A stretch of 64,000 nucleotides of DNA from an uncultured Bacteroidales bacterium (lineage in GTDB: Bacteria; Bacteroidota; Bacteroidia; Bacteroidales; P3). The position numbers and the translations under genes were made by a program. Positions within the stretch are counted from its first letter, which is position 1. Each line of letters starts with the position of its first letter. This document shows positions 7,240-15,976 of this stretch, in pieces. The notes under the pieces were generated by a model that worked only from the letters and a program-made list of their open reading frames with translations, ran no database searches and had not been told where the DNA came from. Location of the stretch: assembly GCA_946183915.1 (NCBI GenBank), contig CAMHDJ010000003.1, forward strand, positions 19,545 through 83,544. The letters are read 5' to 3'.

Positions 7240-9282
7240 ATGAGCATTGTATTGTATCGTATCGTAAAGTTTATCGCCGGCCTTCGGTCGGCCGCCAGGC
7301 GGGCTGGGTTCCCCCTGGGGTCGCGGATGGTCGTCTCGCTCTGCGTCTTATGCTCTGGGGCTTTCTTTTCTCACGCCACAGCACAAGACACGATACAGGT
7401 GCTCGACGAAATCCAGGTGAGCAGCCAGCGGCGGCCCTCGACGCTGCGCACCGTGGCGCCGACCCAGGTGCTCGACGGCAGCCAGATCGAGGACCAAGGC
7501 TTTCTGCAACTGAGCGACGCCGTGCGCCAGATGGCGGGCGTCACCCTGAAGGACTACGGCGGGGTGGGCGGCATGAAGACCGTCTCGGCCCGCGGACTGG
7601 GCAGCCAGTTCTCGACGGTGACCATCGACGGGGTGGCCGTCGACAACGCGCAGAACGGGCAGGTCGACCTCAGCCGCTACCTGCTGGGCAACGCGGCCTA
7701 CGTCAGCTTCAGCCAGGGGCAGCAGCAGTCGACGCTGCTCTCGGCCCGCGCCTACGCGGCGGGCAACGTGCTCAACCTCGAGACCGCCGAGCCGCAGTTC
7801 TTCCTGCTCGAGCGCACCAACCTCAAGGTCGGCATGGAACTGGGCTCGTTCGGCATGATGTCGCCCAGCGCCCTCTGGGAGCAGCGCTGGAACCGGCGGC
7901 TGCGCACCAGCCTGTGGGTCAACTGGTTGAAGAGCGACGGCGACTATCCCTTCACGCTCTACTACACCGCCTCGCACAGCGACAGCAGCAGTCGCGAGCG
8001 GCGCACCCACTCGGCCATGCACCAGTTCAGCCTCGACGGCAACCTCTTCTACACCCTCGACAGCGGCCAGACGCTGACCGCCAAGGTGCACTACCTCGAC
8101 GGCTGGCACCAGCTGCCGGGCCACGTGCGCCTCTACAGCCAGGAACCCTCGCGCCAGCAGACCGAGGAGCGGATGGCATTTGCCCAGACCAAGTGGCGCC
8201 GCGAGCGCCGCGACTGGCGCCTGCAGGTGCTCGGCAAGGGCCAGATGAGCTACGACTGCTTCGAGGACAGCGCCGCCAACACGTCGACGGGCTACATGAT
8301 GAACCACTATCGCCAGCGCGAGGGCTACCTGAGCGCCAGCGGCGAATGGGACGCACGGCCGTGGCTCACTCTGAGCGCCGCCGCCGATGGCGACCTGAGC
8401 CACCTGCTGAGCAACCTGGGGCAGCGCAACGACGTGCAGCGCACGGCCCTGATGGCAGTGGTGGCCGCCCGCGCACACCGGGGCCCATGGGAGGCCCGCG
8501 CCAACCTGCTGGCCACCCGCTATGTGGACCGCGTCGCCGATCTCGACACCACTCCCTCCTACCGCCGCCTGACGCCCTACGCCGCCGTGATGTACACCCC
8601 GGTGATGGGCCTCACGTTGCGCTACTTCTACCAGGAGACCTACCGCGTGCCGAACTTCAGCGAGCTCTACTTCTTCCAGTCGCTGCCGCGCCACCTGCGC
8701 CCCGAACGCGCCCGACAGCACAACCTGGGCGTCACCTTCGCCACGTCGACCCTCAGCCTGACGGCCGACGCCTACTACAACCGCGTGACCGACAAGATCG
8801 TGGCCCGGCCGGGGCAAAACATGTTCTACTGGAGCATGGAGAACCTGGGGCGCGTGCACATCCTGGGCGTCGACGCCACCGGTAGCCTGCAGCTGTCCAG
8901 CCTCAGCTGCCAGCTGAACTACAGCTTCATCCACGCCGTGGACATGAGCGACCCGGAGTCGAAGCTCTACGGCCACCAGATACGCTACACGCCGCGCCAC
9001 AGCGGCGGCGCCAGCCTGCGCTGGGAGGGCCGGTGGGTCAACCTGGGCGCCACGGCCATGGTGGTTGGAGAGCGCTACGCCTACCCGCAGAACAACGTCG
9101 ACAACCGGCTGCCGGCCTACTGCGACCTGGGCCTCAGCGCCGACCGCCGCTTCAGCCTCCGCTGGGGCACCCTGCGCGCACAGGTGCAGGTGCTCAACCT
9201 GCTGGATGCGCAGTACGAGGTGGTGCAGTACTACCCCATGATGGGGCGCAACTACCGCCTTTCGGTAATGTATGAATTCTAA
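7240..9282 (+). CDS. btuB: BtuB-like TonB-dependent cobalamin receptor
   Basis: About 680 residues from the ATG at 7240. Downstream of a cobalamin riboswitch, it has a signal peptide best seen as MVVSLCVLCSGAFFSHATAQ (alternative start 7327), then a TonB box and plug (TIQVLDEIQVSSQR, SDAVRQMAGVTLKDYGG, ARGLGSQFSTVTIDGV) and an outer-membrane barrel of alternating aromatic strands ending in RNYRLSVMYEF with a terminal Phe. The plug and length fit BtuB-type receptors rather than the larger SusC type. It should bring corrinoids across the outer membrane using TonB energy. The start is uncertain: 7240 has a GAGGAAAGG stretch upstream but gives an unusually long, charged leader before the hydrophobic core. 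Confidence 0.9.
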   Translation: MSIVLYRIVKFIAGLRSAARRAGFPLGSRMVVSLCVLCSGAFFSHATAQDTIQVLDEIQVSSQRRPSTLRTVAPTQVLDGSQIEDQGFLQLSDAVRQMAGVTLKDYGGVGGMKTVSARGLGSQFSTVTIDGVAVDNAQNGQVDLSRYLLGNAAYVSFSQGQQQSTLLSARAYAAGNVLNLETAEPQFFLLERTNLKVGMELGSFGMMSPSALWEQRWNRRLRTSLWVNWLKSDGDYPFTLYYTASHSDSSSRERRTHSAMHQFSLDGNLFYTLDSGQTLTAKVHYLDGWHQLPGHVRLYSQEPSRQQTEERMAFAQTKWRRERRDWRLQVLGKGQMSYDCFEDSAANTSTGYMMNHYRQREGYLSASGEWDARPWLTLSAAADGDLSHLLSNLGQRNDVQRTALMAVVAARAHRGPWEARANLLATRYVDRVADLDTTPSYRRLTPYAAVMYTPVMGLTLRYFYQETYRVPNFSELYFFQSLPRHLRPERARQHNLGVTFATSTLSLTADAYYNRVTDKIVARPGQNMFYWSMENLGRVHILGVDATGSLQLSSLSCQLNYSFIHAVDMSDPESKLYGHQIRYTPRHSGGASLRWEGRWVNLGATAMVVGERYAYPQNNVDNRLPAYCDLGLSADRRFSLRWGTLRAQVQVLNLLDAQYEVVQYYPMMGRNYRLSVMYEF

Positions 9283-9294
9283 CCTTTTATAGAG

Positions 9295-10362
9295 ATGAAA
9301 CACACCCGCAGAATCCTCCTCACGCTCGTCGCCGCCATGGCTATGGCCGCCTGCGAACCCGAGCCCGAAGCGGCCCCCGGCCGCACCATCGAAGCCGAAC
9401 CCGGCCAACCGCACCTGATGGTGCTAGGCGAAGGCACCTGGGGCGGCAACAACGCCTCGCTGGCCTACCTCGACATCGCCAAGGGCGAACTGGCCACCGG
9501 CTGGTTTGCCGCGCAGAACGGCCGCGGGCTGGGCGACGTGGCACAGGACCTCATCGTCTACGGCTCCAAGGCCTACATCACCGTGTGGGGGTCGAACAGT
9601 CTGGAGGTGATCGACACCGCCTCGGGCATCAGCCGGCGCGTCGACCTGGGCGACCGCGGCCCGCGCTACATCGCTGCCGACGGCGGCAAGCTCTACATCT
9701 CCTGCTACAAGCCCCACAGCGTCATCCGCATCGACACCGCCACCCTGGAGGTCGAAGCCACATGCGAGCTGGGCGGCTACAACCCCGAGGGCATCGCCGT
9801 GGTGGGAAACAAACTGCTGGTGGCCAGCTCGAACGTGAGCGACGAGCAGGGCAACTACCAATACGACAACAGTGTGTACGCCATCAACATCACCTCGTTC
9901 AGCAGCATCGGGGTGATCGAGGTGGGCTGCAACCCGCAGCGGGTGATGGCCCTCGGCGACGGCACGGCCGTGGTGAACTACTGGGGCGACTACGCCTCGC
10001 AAGCGGCCGGGTCGGCTCTGATCGACGATGCGCTGAGGGTTACCCAGCTGGGCCAGGAACTGACCAACATGACGGTAGCCAACGGCACCATCTACGGCTA
10101 CTACACCGAGTGGGCTCCCGACTACTCGAGCAAGACGACACGCTTCGTGAAGATCGACGCCTCGCACACGGTCACCCCCATCCTTCCCGACGTGAGCGTC
10201 AATGCCTACGCCATCGGTGTGCATCCCGTCAGCGGCAACATCTACATTGCCGACGACGGCAACTACACGGCCAACGGCGACCTCTACTGCTACCAGCCCG
10301 ACGGCACCCGTCGCTGGAAACAGGAGGTGGGCATGATGCCCTCAAAAATCGTGTTCTTCTGA
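9295..10362 (+). CDS. btuG: BtuG-like surface beta-propeller lipoprotein
   Basis: 355 residues. Lipobox LVAAMAMAAC with Cys-20 followed by an acidic stretch EPEPE, suggesting surface export. The rest is a YncE/NHL-type beta-propeller: repeated blades such as VYGSKAYITVWGSNSLEVID, YIAADGGKLYISCY and NPEGIAVVGNKLLVASS. In Bacteroides, BtuG is a propeller lipoprotein that sits over BtuB and binds cobalamin very tightly. Position 12 bases after the btuB-like gene, under the same riboswitch, supports that role here. Sequence motifs alone show only the propeller and lipoprotein nature. Confidence 0.85.
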   Translation: MKHTRRILLTLVAAMAMAACEPEPEAAPGRTIEAEPGQPHLMVLGEGTWGGNNASLAYLDIAKGELATGWFAAQNGRGLGDVAQDLIVYGSKAYITVWGSNSLEVIDTASGISRRVDLGDRGPRYIAADGGKLYISCYKPHSVIRIDTATLEVEATCELGGYNPEGIAVVGNKLLVASSNVSDEQGNYQYDNSVYAINITSFSSIGVIEVGCNPQRVMALGDGTAVVNYWGDYASQAAGSALIDDALRVTQLGQELTNMTVANGTIYGYYTEWAPDYSSKTTRFVKIDASHTVTPILPDVSVNAYAIGVHPVSGNIYIADDGNYTANGDLYCYQPDGTRRWKQEVGMMPSKIVFF

Positions 10363-10363
10363 T

Positions 10364-11131
10364 CTACCGCTGCGTGGCAATATAGTCGAGCACCTTGCGC
10401 TTGTCGGCGCTGAAGGTGAGCACGTCGACCGTGCGGTAGTAGTTGGCGGGGTCGATGCAGTAGCCATAGGCGTACTTGAGGAAGTCGACCTGCGAGTTGC
10501 TGAAGTCGATGGTCTCGGCCAGCCGCGCGATCTGCAGCGAGGTGAGGTGGGCTGACGCGACGAGCACCTTGCCCAACGCCAGACGGTCGTTGTCGAACGA
10601 CTTGGCCCTCATGCGCACCAGCATGGAGTCGAGCCCCTCGTCGCTGACGAGGTGTACCGCCACCGGCTCGGCCTGCTGCGGCACCGGCAAGGGCGACATG
10701 TCGACAGCGGCCCGCTGGGTCAAGCGTTTAGCCTCGGCACTGAGGGCCTGACGCTCTTCGGTATCGGGGCGGTTCTGGGCCGCGGTGTAGAGGTAAAGCT
10801 GTTCGAGACGGGAGTCGTAGTTGACGTTGACGACAACCATCTTCTCGTTGGGTCGCAGCTGCAAGACGGCCGCTTTCTCGGCCGGCCGCTTCAACACCAC
10901 GACCACCTCATGGGTCTGGTCGCTGACCTCGTTGACCAGCACCCGGCTCAACGCAAGCCGATTCTGCAAATTGCCGTCGATGAAGACCTGGAAAGCCTCG
11001 CCGTGTTGGGAGACAAAGGTGACGCTGTAGTGGATCGGCGGCGGTGTTTTACCCGCCGATGGCACGTTGTTCTGGGCGCAGAGCGTGGCGCCGATGACCA
11101 AGAAAAACAGAAGACCTGCCAGACGTCTCAT
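10364..11131 (-). CDS. Secreted DUF4476 protein
   Basis: 255 residues with signal peptide MRRLAGLLFFLVIGATLCAQ. The N-terminal half looks like a beta domain (VTFVSQHGEAFQVFIDGNLQN). The C-terminal about 95 residues match the DUF4476 pattern: MRAKSFDNDRLALGKVLVAS, LTSLQIARLAETIDFSNSQV, FLKYAYGYCIDPANYY and a final VLDYIATQ. DUF4476 has no established function. It converges with the btuG-like gene with one base between stops, and is downstream of the PHP gene on the same strand (3 bases away). Confidence 0.82.
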   Translation of the reverse strand: MRRLAGLLFFLVIGATLCAQNNVPSAGKTPPPIHYSVTFVSQHGEAFQVFIDGNLQNRLALSRVLVNEVSDQTHEVVVVLKRPAEKAAVLQLRPNEKMVVVNVNYDSRLEQLYLYTAAQNRPDTEERQALSAEAKRLTQRAAVDMSPLPVPQQAEPVAVHLVSDEGLDSMLVRMRAKSFDNDRLALGKVLVASAHLTSLQIARLAETIDFSNSQVDFLKYAYGYCIDPANYYRTVDVLTFSADKRKVLDYIATQR

Positions 11132-11134
11132 GGG

Positions 11135-11899
11135 TTACTGCTTTTTCTCCCGGAAGGCCATCGTGTCGATCCACCGGCCGTCCTCGCCCCGAAGCGCCTT
11201 GGCAAACTCGGCAAAGGAGCGATGTTCCATGTAGATGACGTTGTAGACGTCGCCCACGTTGTTGATGAAATGGGCGTCGCTGTCGGTGATGAAGTTGAAC
11301 CGCTTGAGGTAGGCGAACTTCTTGATCATTTCATCGCGGGTGATGAACTTGTTGATCTCCAAGCCATCGGCCCGCAGGTCGGGCGGAACGAAGCCCAGCT
11401 GGCTGGTGAGGCTGGTGGTGCCTTTGTTGACATGAGCCGGGACAAAGAGGCCACCGATGCGGTGCACCTCGTCGTAGATACCGTCAATGTCGACGTCGAT
11501 GGCGTTGAGCAGATGGTACTGCTCCTCCCCCACAATCTCGTCGTTCTCGTCGACTATCAGCTGGTAGCCGAAACGATCCTCGTCGTTCGGGATGGGCGGA
11601 AGGTGGGCATCCAGGAAGTCTTGGAAGGCGTCCAACTGGTCGTCGGTCTCGAAGAAGCAGAGGCAGTGGGCCTCCTCCTGGCTGGTCACCTCCACACCGC
11701 CCAGCACAAAGAGTCCCTTCTGCTTGCCGATGCGTTGGGTGACCTTCACCTGACGGGTGGTGTTGTGGTCGCTGATGGCGATCATGTCCAAGCCCCGTTC
11801 CAGCGCACGATCCACAATCGCCGTGGGCGACATCTCAAGGTCGCCACACGGCGAAAGTACCGTATGGATATGTAGATCGGCTTTGAACGGAGCTATCAT
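11135..11899 (-). CDS. PHP-domain metal-dependent phosphoesterase
   Basis: 254 residues. PHP motifs: DLHIHTVLSPCGD (residues 8-20), AISDHNTTRQ, a later His in VPAHVNKG, and FITDSDAH near the C-terminus. These residues form the trinuclear metal site. PHP enzymes hydrolyse phosphoesters such as nucleotides or small phosphates; substrate unknown here. It is immediately downstream of a DRTGG-domain protein (one base between), a pairing also seen in Clostridia and Thermotogae near hydrogenase or sensor genes, so the two may work together in nucleotide or redox signalling. Confidence 0.88.
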   Translation of the reverse strand: MIAPFKADLHIHTVLSPCGDLEMSPTAIVDRALERGLDMIAISDHNTTRQVKVTQRIGKQKGLFVLGGVEVTSQEEAHCLCFFETDDQLDAFQDFLDAHLPPIPNDEDRFGYQLIVDENDEIVGEEQYHLLNAIDVDIDGIYDEVHRIGGLFVPAHVNKGTTSLTSQLGFVPPDLRADGLEINKFITRDEMIKKFAYLKRFNFITDSDAHFINNVGDVYNVIYMEHRSFAEFAKALRGEDGRWIDTMAFREKKQ

Positions 11900-11900
11900 C

Positions 11901-12236
11901 TCACTGGTTTAACAGCTGATAGATCTTTCCGACGGTCTCGTAGGTCTGCATGTCGGTGCTGAGGAAGGGGATGCCCTCTTCGTTGCTCTGCTCGACGGTG
12001 TCCTCGCTGGCGGTGAGTCCTTTGACCAGGATGACGCAAGCCAGTTCCTTGAGCGAGGCAATGGCCATCACATTCTTGTGCGTCTGTAGGGTCACCCAGA
12101 CATTGCCCATCTCGGCATTGCCCATCACGTCGCTCAGCAGGTCGCTCACATAGCAACCGTCTATGTCGCGATCGAGGCCGTTCTCGCCGCTCAGCACTTT
12201 GAGATTCAGTTTCTCTACCAGTTCTCTTACTTTCAT
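11901..12236 (-). CDS. DRTGG-domain protein
   Basis: 111 residues from MKVRELVEKL (an upstream Met at 12245 would add three residues). It begins with a short helix-beta segment (LNLKVLSGENGLDRDIDGCYVSDLLSDV) and continues AEMGNVWVTLQTHKNVMAIASL, ACVILVKGLTAS and IPFLSTDMQTYETVGKIYQLL, the pattern of standalone DRTGG domains that resemble the linker domain of phosphotransacetylase and CBS-pyrophosphatases. It likely binds a ligand, perhaps an adenine nucleotide, but this is not shown by the sequence. Adjacent to and upstream of the PHP gene. Confidence 0.82.
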   Translation of the reverse strand: MKVRELVEKLNLKVLSGENGLDRDIDGCYVSDLLSDVMGNAEMGNVWVTLQTHKNVMAIASLKELACVILVKGLTASEDTVEQSNEEGIPFLSTDMQTYETVGKIYQLLNQ

Positions 12237-12257
12237 ATTCTGCATTTATTAAGGTTC

Positions 12258-13208
12258 TTACTGTGGATCAGACAGCGAGGTCAGGCGGGCCGCATCGCTC
12301 ACGTAGGCGGTGGCGCAGAGACCTCCCTGGTTGTAGAAGCCGGGGAATACCTCGTCGGGGTAACGTTTGGCCATCTCTTGTACGTACTCGTCCATCTTTT
12401 TGGCAATCGGCAACTGTCTGTCTTTCCTTGCCTTCATGGCCTGCAAAACAGCCTTGTACTGCACCGGCACCGCCTTGTTGTAGTAGTTGCATCTGTCATT
12501 CTCCGTGAGGGTGGACTTGTCACCACACTCGCTCTTCCAGATAGTACGGCACTCCTCGTCGGCTTTTTCGTAAGCCTCGTTGATCTCTTTCTCAACCTTG
12601 GAGTACTCGTCCATCAGGAGTTTGTAGCCTTCGTCGGACGAGAGATGCTCGGCAGTGTGCAGATAGAGTTCTTGCAACTCATCGGCATACTTCTTCGCTA
12701 CCTCCTGCTGTTCCTCTTCACTCATGGCATCATACTGTTCCTGCGTGATACCTAGTCTCTTGAGCAAATGCTCGTCATAGCTGTAGATACCGCCGGGAGT
12801 GGTGCCGTTCATGGTGACCACATAGCCCGAAGCCGCGGCCGTCACCATCTTGGCGAGGAATGTCGTGGTGGGGTTGGTCATCATCTTCAGCGTGCGTGGG
12901 TTGGCACGGTTGGCCTCGCAGACATACTCAGCCAACTGATGAGGCGTCGGCAGTTGTGGGACCATTGCCATCACCTCCTCGGGCGTGGGCATTTTGCTCT
13001 CACCACGATCCTTGCCGGTTTCCTTCGAGGGCTGGGCCTCAATCGACTGAACGTCCTCCTGACGCTTGACGCCAAGAGCGTCCTCGACCTTCTTCTCGAC
13101 GGTCTGCTCCACCTTCTTCTTGATGGCACGACCCACGAGGTTACCAATCTGGGCCTGCGAACTCAGCGCCACACCCACTGTCATCACCAATACAAACAAT
13201 CTTTTCAT
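12258..13208 (-). CDS. Secreted protein of unknown function
   Basis: 316 residues with signal peptide MKRLFVLVMTVGVALSSQAQ. It contains an amphipathic, charged N-terminal segment (GRAIKKKVEQTVEKKVEDAL), a Pro-rich spacer PTPEEVMAMVPQLPTP, and long predicted helices with many Glu/Lys (ITQEQYDAMSEEEQQEVAKK, YSKVEKEINEAYEKADEECR). Two Cys pairs occur in the second half. No family recognised. It is on the same strand as the downstream DRTGG-PHP genes and the upstream acyl-CoA dehydrogenase but separated from the latter by 27 bases; whether it is co-transcribed is unclear. Confidence 0.75.
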   Translation of the reverse strand: MKRLFVLVMTVGVALSSQAQIGNLVGRAIKKKVEQTVEKKVEDALGVKRQEDVQSIEAQPSKETGKDRGESKMPTPEEVMAMVPQLPTPHQLAEYVCEANRANPRTLKMMTNPTTTFLAKMVTAAASGYVVTMNGTTPGGIYSYDEHLLKRLGITQEQYDAMSEEEQQEVAKKYADELQELYLHTAEHLSSDEGYKLLMDEYSKVEKEINEAYEKADEECRTIWKSECGDKSTLTENDRCNYYNKAVPVQYKAVLQAMKARKDRQLPIAKKMDEYVQEMAKRYPDEVFPGFYNQGGLCATAYVSDAARLTSLSDPQ

Positions 13209-13235
13209 CGTTTTGACTATTTAATTATTAACCAT

Positions 13236-14945
13236 TTACTTTGTGCGGAAGCTCTGCAGGTCAGCCTCGGTGAAGTGCATCACGTAGTAGGCCTTGGCGC
13301 AGACATCCTCCTCCGTCATGCGGACATACACGTTAGCACTCTTGGCGAAGAGCTCCGGAGCCCGCGAGGCATCGTCCATGATGAGCAGACTCATGATCAG
13401 CTCAGCCGTCATGTCGTAGAGGCGACGGGCCAGGAAGTCGTGCACCTCCTGATTGTTTTGCTCCTTGACATAGTTGACAGCCTTCTCATACAAGTCCACC
13501 AACGGGGCGATACGTGCCTTCAGAGGCTTCATCTCGTCGCTCACCTCGTTCTGCATCATATCCTTGATCACCTGCAGATAGGTACCATTGGTCACATAGC
13601 GGATAGCTGCCACCACCTGCAGCTGTGTGGTACCTTCGTAGATGCTGAAGATACGTGCGTCGCGGTAGAGGCGCTGACTCTTGTACTCCATGATGAAACC
13701 GCTGCCGCCATGGATCGAGATGGCGTCGTAGGCGTTCTGGCTGGCATACTCGCTGTTCATGCCTTTGGCCAGCGGCGTGAAGGCGTCGGCCAGCTTCGAG
13801 TACTGCTTCATCTCGGCGCGTTCCTCCGGCTCCAGCTTACGGTCGCGGCTGATGTCCTCCAGGCTCTTGTAGATGTCCACATAGCGACTCGTGCAGTAGA
13901 GCAACGAACGACCGGCATCGAGCTTGGCTTTCATACGGCTCAGCATGTCGTAGACGGCCGGGAAGTTGATGATCTTCTCGCCGAACTGGGCACGCTCGCG
14001 GGCATAAGCCAAGCCCTCGTTGTAGGCTTCCTGCTCCACGCCCACACTCTGAGCGGCGATGCCCAGACGGGCACCGTTCATCAGGGCCATGACATATTTA
14101 ATCAAGCCCAGCTTGCGATCGCCGCAGAGCTCAGCCTTGGCGTTCTTGTAGGTCAACTCGCAGGTGGGGCTACCATGAATGCCAAGCTTGTGCTCGATGT
14201 GGCGCACGTCGACACCACCGTTGCGCTTGTCGTAGATGAACATCGACAGGCCACGGCCGTCCTTCGTACCCTCCTCCGAGCGTGCCAGCACCAGGTGAAT
14301 GTCCGAGTCACCGTTGGTGATGAAACGCTTGACACCGTTCAGGCGCCAGCACTGCTCCTTCTCGTCGTAGGTAGCCTTCAGCATCACACGCTGCAGATCA
14401 CTGCCGGCGTCGGGTTCCGTGAGGTCCATGCTCATCGTCTCGCCGGCGCAGATGCGGGGGATGTACTTCGCACGCTGCTCTTCGCTGCCGAACTCGTAGA
14501 GGGTGTCGATGCAGCTCTGCAGACTCCAGATGTTCTGGAAGCCGGCATCGGCGGCGCTGATCACCTCGCTCATCATGCTGAACACCGTGCTCGGCAGGTT
14601 CAGTCCACCATAGCGACGCGGCATGCTCACACCGTAGAGGCCCGCCTTGCGGGTGACGTCAAGATTCTCAAAGGTCTTCGACGCATAGATCATGCGGCCG
14701 TTCTCCAGGTGCGGGCCTTCCAGGTCCACACTCTCCGAGTTCGGTTCGATGGTATTGGCCGCCACGTCGCCCGTGATTTCCAGGATGCGACGGTAGTTCT
14801 CCACCGCGTCCTCATAGTCCACCGGCGCGTAGTCGCACCCTTTCGCGTCTTCGTAGTTCTTCTCTTTCAACTCCACCAGGCGCTTCATCAGCGGATGATC
14901 CAGGTGGAACGCTATCTCCGGATGGTCGGTATAATAGTTTGCCAT
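13236..14945 (-). CDS. Acyl-CoA dehydrogenase, long form
   Basis: 569 residues, longer than the usual 380-residue ACADs because of a C-terminal helical extension (about residues 440-569). The core has the FAD/substrate motifs SMDLTEPDAGSDLQ, GVKRFITNGDSD, FGEKIINFPAVYDML and the C-terminal core segment AISIHGGSGFIMEYKSQRLYRDARIFSIYEGTTQ. A Glu in the YEGT motif is the likely catalytic base. Together with etfA and etfB directly upstream it forms a flavin electron-transfer unit passing electrons from an acyl-CoA. Substrate chain length cannot be read from sequence. Confidence 0.93.
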   Translation of the reverse strand: MANYYTDHPEIAFHLDHPLMKRLVELKEKNYEDAKGCDYAPVDYEDAVENYRRILEITGDVAANTIEPNSESVDLEGPHLENGRMIYASKTFENLDVTRKAGLYGVSMPRRYGGLNLPSTVFSMMSEVISAADAGFQNIWSLQSCIDTLYEFGSEEQRAKYIPRICAGETMSMDLTEPDAGSDLQRVMLKATYDEKEQCWRLNGVKRFITNGDSDIHLVLARSEEGTKDGRGLSMFIYDKRNGGVDVRHIEHKLGIHGSPTCELTYKNAKAELCGDRKLGLIKYVMALMNGARLGIAAQSVGVEQEAYNEGLAYARERAQFGEKIINFPAVYDMLSRMKAKLDAGRSLLYCTSRYVDIYKSLEDISRDRKLEPEERAEMKQYSKLADAFTPLAKGMNSEYASQNAYDAISIHGGSGFIMEYKSQRLYRDARIFSIYEGTTQLQVVAAIRYVTNGTYLQVIKDMMQNEVSDEMKPLKARIAPLVDLYEKAVNYVKEQNNQEVHDFLARRLYDMTAELIMSLLIMDDASRAPELFAKSANVYVRMTEEDVCAKAYYVMHFTEADLQSFRTK

Positions 14946-14952
14946 ATTGTTC

Positions 14953-15975
14953 TTACTTGCTGTTCTGTTTGTAATACTTGATCAGTTTGGGGACGACCTC
15001 TTCCACCGTGCCGGTGATGACGTAGTCGGCGATCCGGTTGATCGGCGCCTCGGGGTCGCTGTTGATACTGATGATGATACCCGAGTCCTGCATGCCGGCG
15101 ATGTGCTGAATCTGACCGCTGATGCCACAGGCAATGTAGACCTTCGGATGTACGGTGACGCCCGTCTGGCCGATCTGGCGGTCGTTGTCGATCCAGCCTG
15201 CGTCGACGGCGGCGCGGCTGCCACCCACCTCGCCGTGCAACACCTTGGCTAGCTCGAAGAGCATGTCGAAGCCCTCCTTCGAGCCCACGCCGTAGCCACC
15301 GCTGACCACGATGGGAGCCCCCTTGAGGTTATGCTTGGCAGCCTCCACGTGATGGTCGAGCACCTTCACCACGAAGGCCTCGGGCGAGACATATTTGCTC
15401 ACTTCGGGGTAGACCACCTCCTTACGACAGGCACCCTCATACACAGCCTTCTGCATGACGCCGCTGCGCACCGTGGCCATCTGCGGACGGTGGTCGGGGT
15501 TGACGATGGTGGCCACGATGTTGCCACCAAAGGCGGGACGTATCTGATAGAGCAGGTTCTCATACACCTGGCCCGTCTTCTTGTCCTCGTAGGGGCCGAT
15601 CTCCAGCTGCGTGCAGTCGGCCGTCAGACCGCTGGTGAGACTCGAACTGACGCGCGGACCCAGGTCGCGGCCGATGACGGTGGCGCCCATGAGGCATATC
15701 TGCGGCTGCTCCTCCTTGAAGAGGTTTACCACGATGTCGGTGTGCGGAGCCGACGTGTAGGGGAAGAGCCCCTCGCCGTCGAAGACATAAAGCTTGTCGA
15801 CGCCGTAGGGCAGTATCTGATTCTCCACCCGGCCCTTGATGCCGGTGCCGATCACCACGGCTTCCAGGTCCACCTTCAGCTCGTTGGCCAGCTTGCGGCC
15901 CTTGGTCAGCAACTCCTGGCTCACCTCGCGCACCTCCGCGCCCTCGATCTCTATATATACGAATACGTTGTTCAT
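14953..15975 (-). CDS. etfA: Electron transfer flavoprotein alpha subunit
   Basis: 340 residues. The C-terminal FAD-binding domain is clear: PIVVSGGYGVGSKEGFDML, GGSRAAVDAGWIDNDRQIGQTG, VYIACGISGQIQH and SINSDPEAPINRIADY. I place the start at ATG 15975 (MNNVFVYIE); extending to the TTG at 15984 would overlap the etfB stop without need. One base separates it from etfB. It accepts electrons from the acyl-CoA dehydrogenase encoded next. Confidence 0.95.
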   Translation of the reverse strand: MNNVFVYIEIEGAEVREVSQELLTKGRKLANELKVDLEAVVIGTGIKGRVENQILPYGVDKLYVFDGEGLFPYTSAPHTDIVVNLFKEEQPQICLMGATVIGRDLGPRVSSSLTSGLTADCTQLEIGPYEDKKTGQVYENLLYQIRPAFGGNIVATIVNPDHRPQMATVRSGVMQKAVYEGACRKEVVYPEVSKYVSPEAFVVKVLDHHVEAAKHNLKGAPIVVSGGYGVGSKEGFDMLFELAKVLHGEVGGSRAAVDAGWIDNDRQIGQTGVTVHPKVYIACGISGQIQHIAGMQDSGIIISINSDPEAPINRIADYVITGTVEEVVPKLIKYYKQNSK

Positions 15976-15976
15976 C

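Noticed and set aside
6969..8885. 638-residue plus-strand ORF starting before the riboswitch
   Set aside because: It runs through the riboswitch and out of frame with the TonB receptor; its residues are Arg/Ala/Gln/Pro-rich as expected for a shifted frame.
12768..14981. 737-residue plus-strand ORF opposite the acyl-CoA dehydrogenase
   Set aside because: Shadow of a well-conserved gene; no signal, no motif, biased composition.
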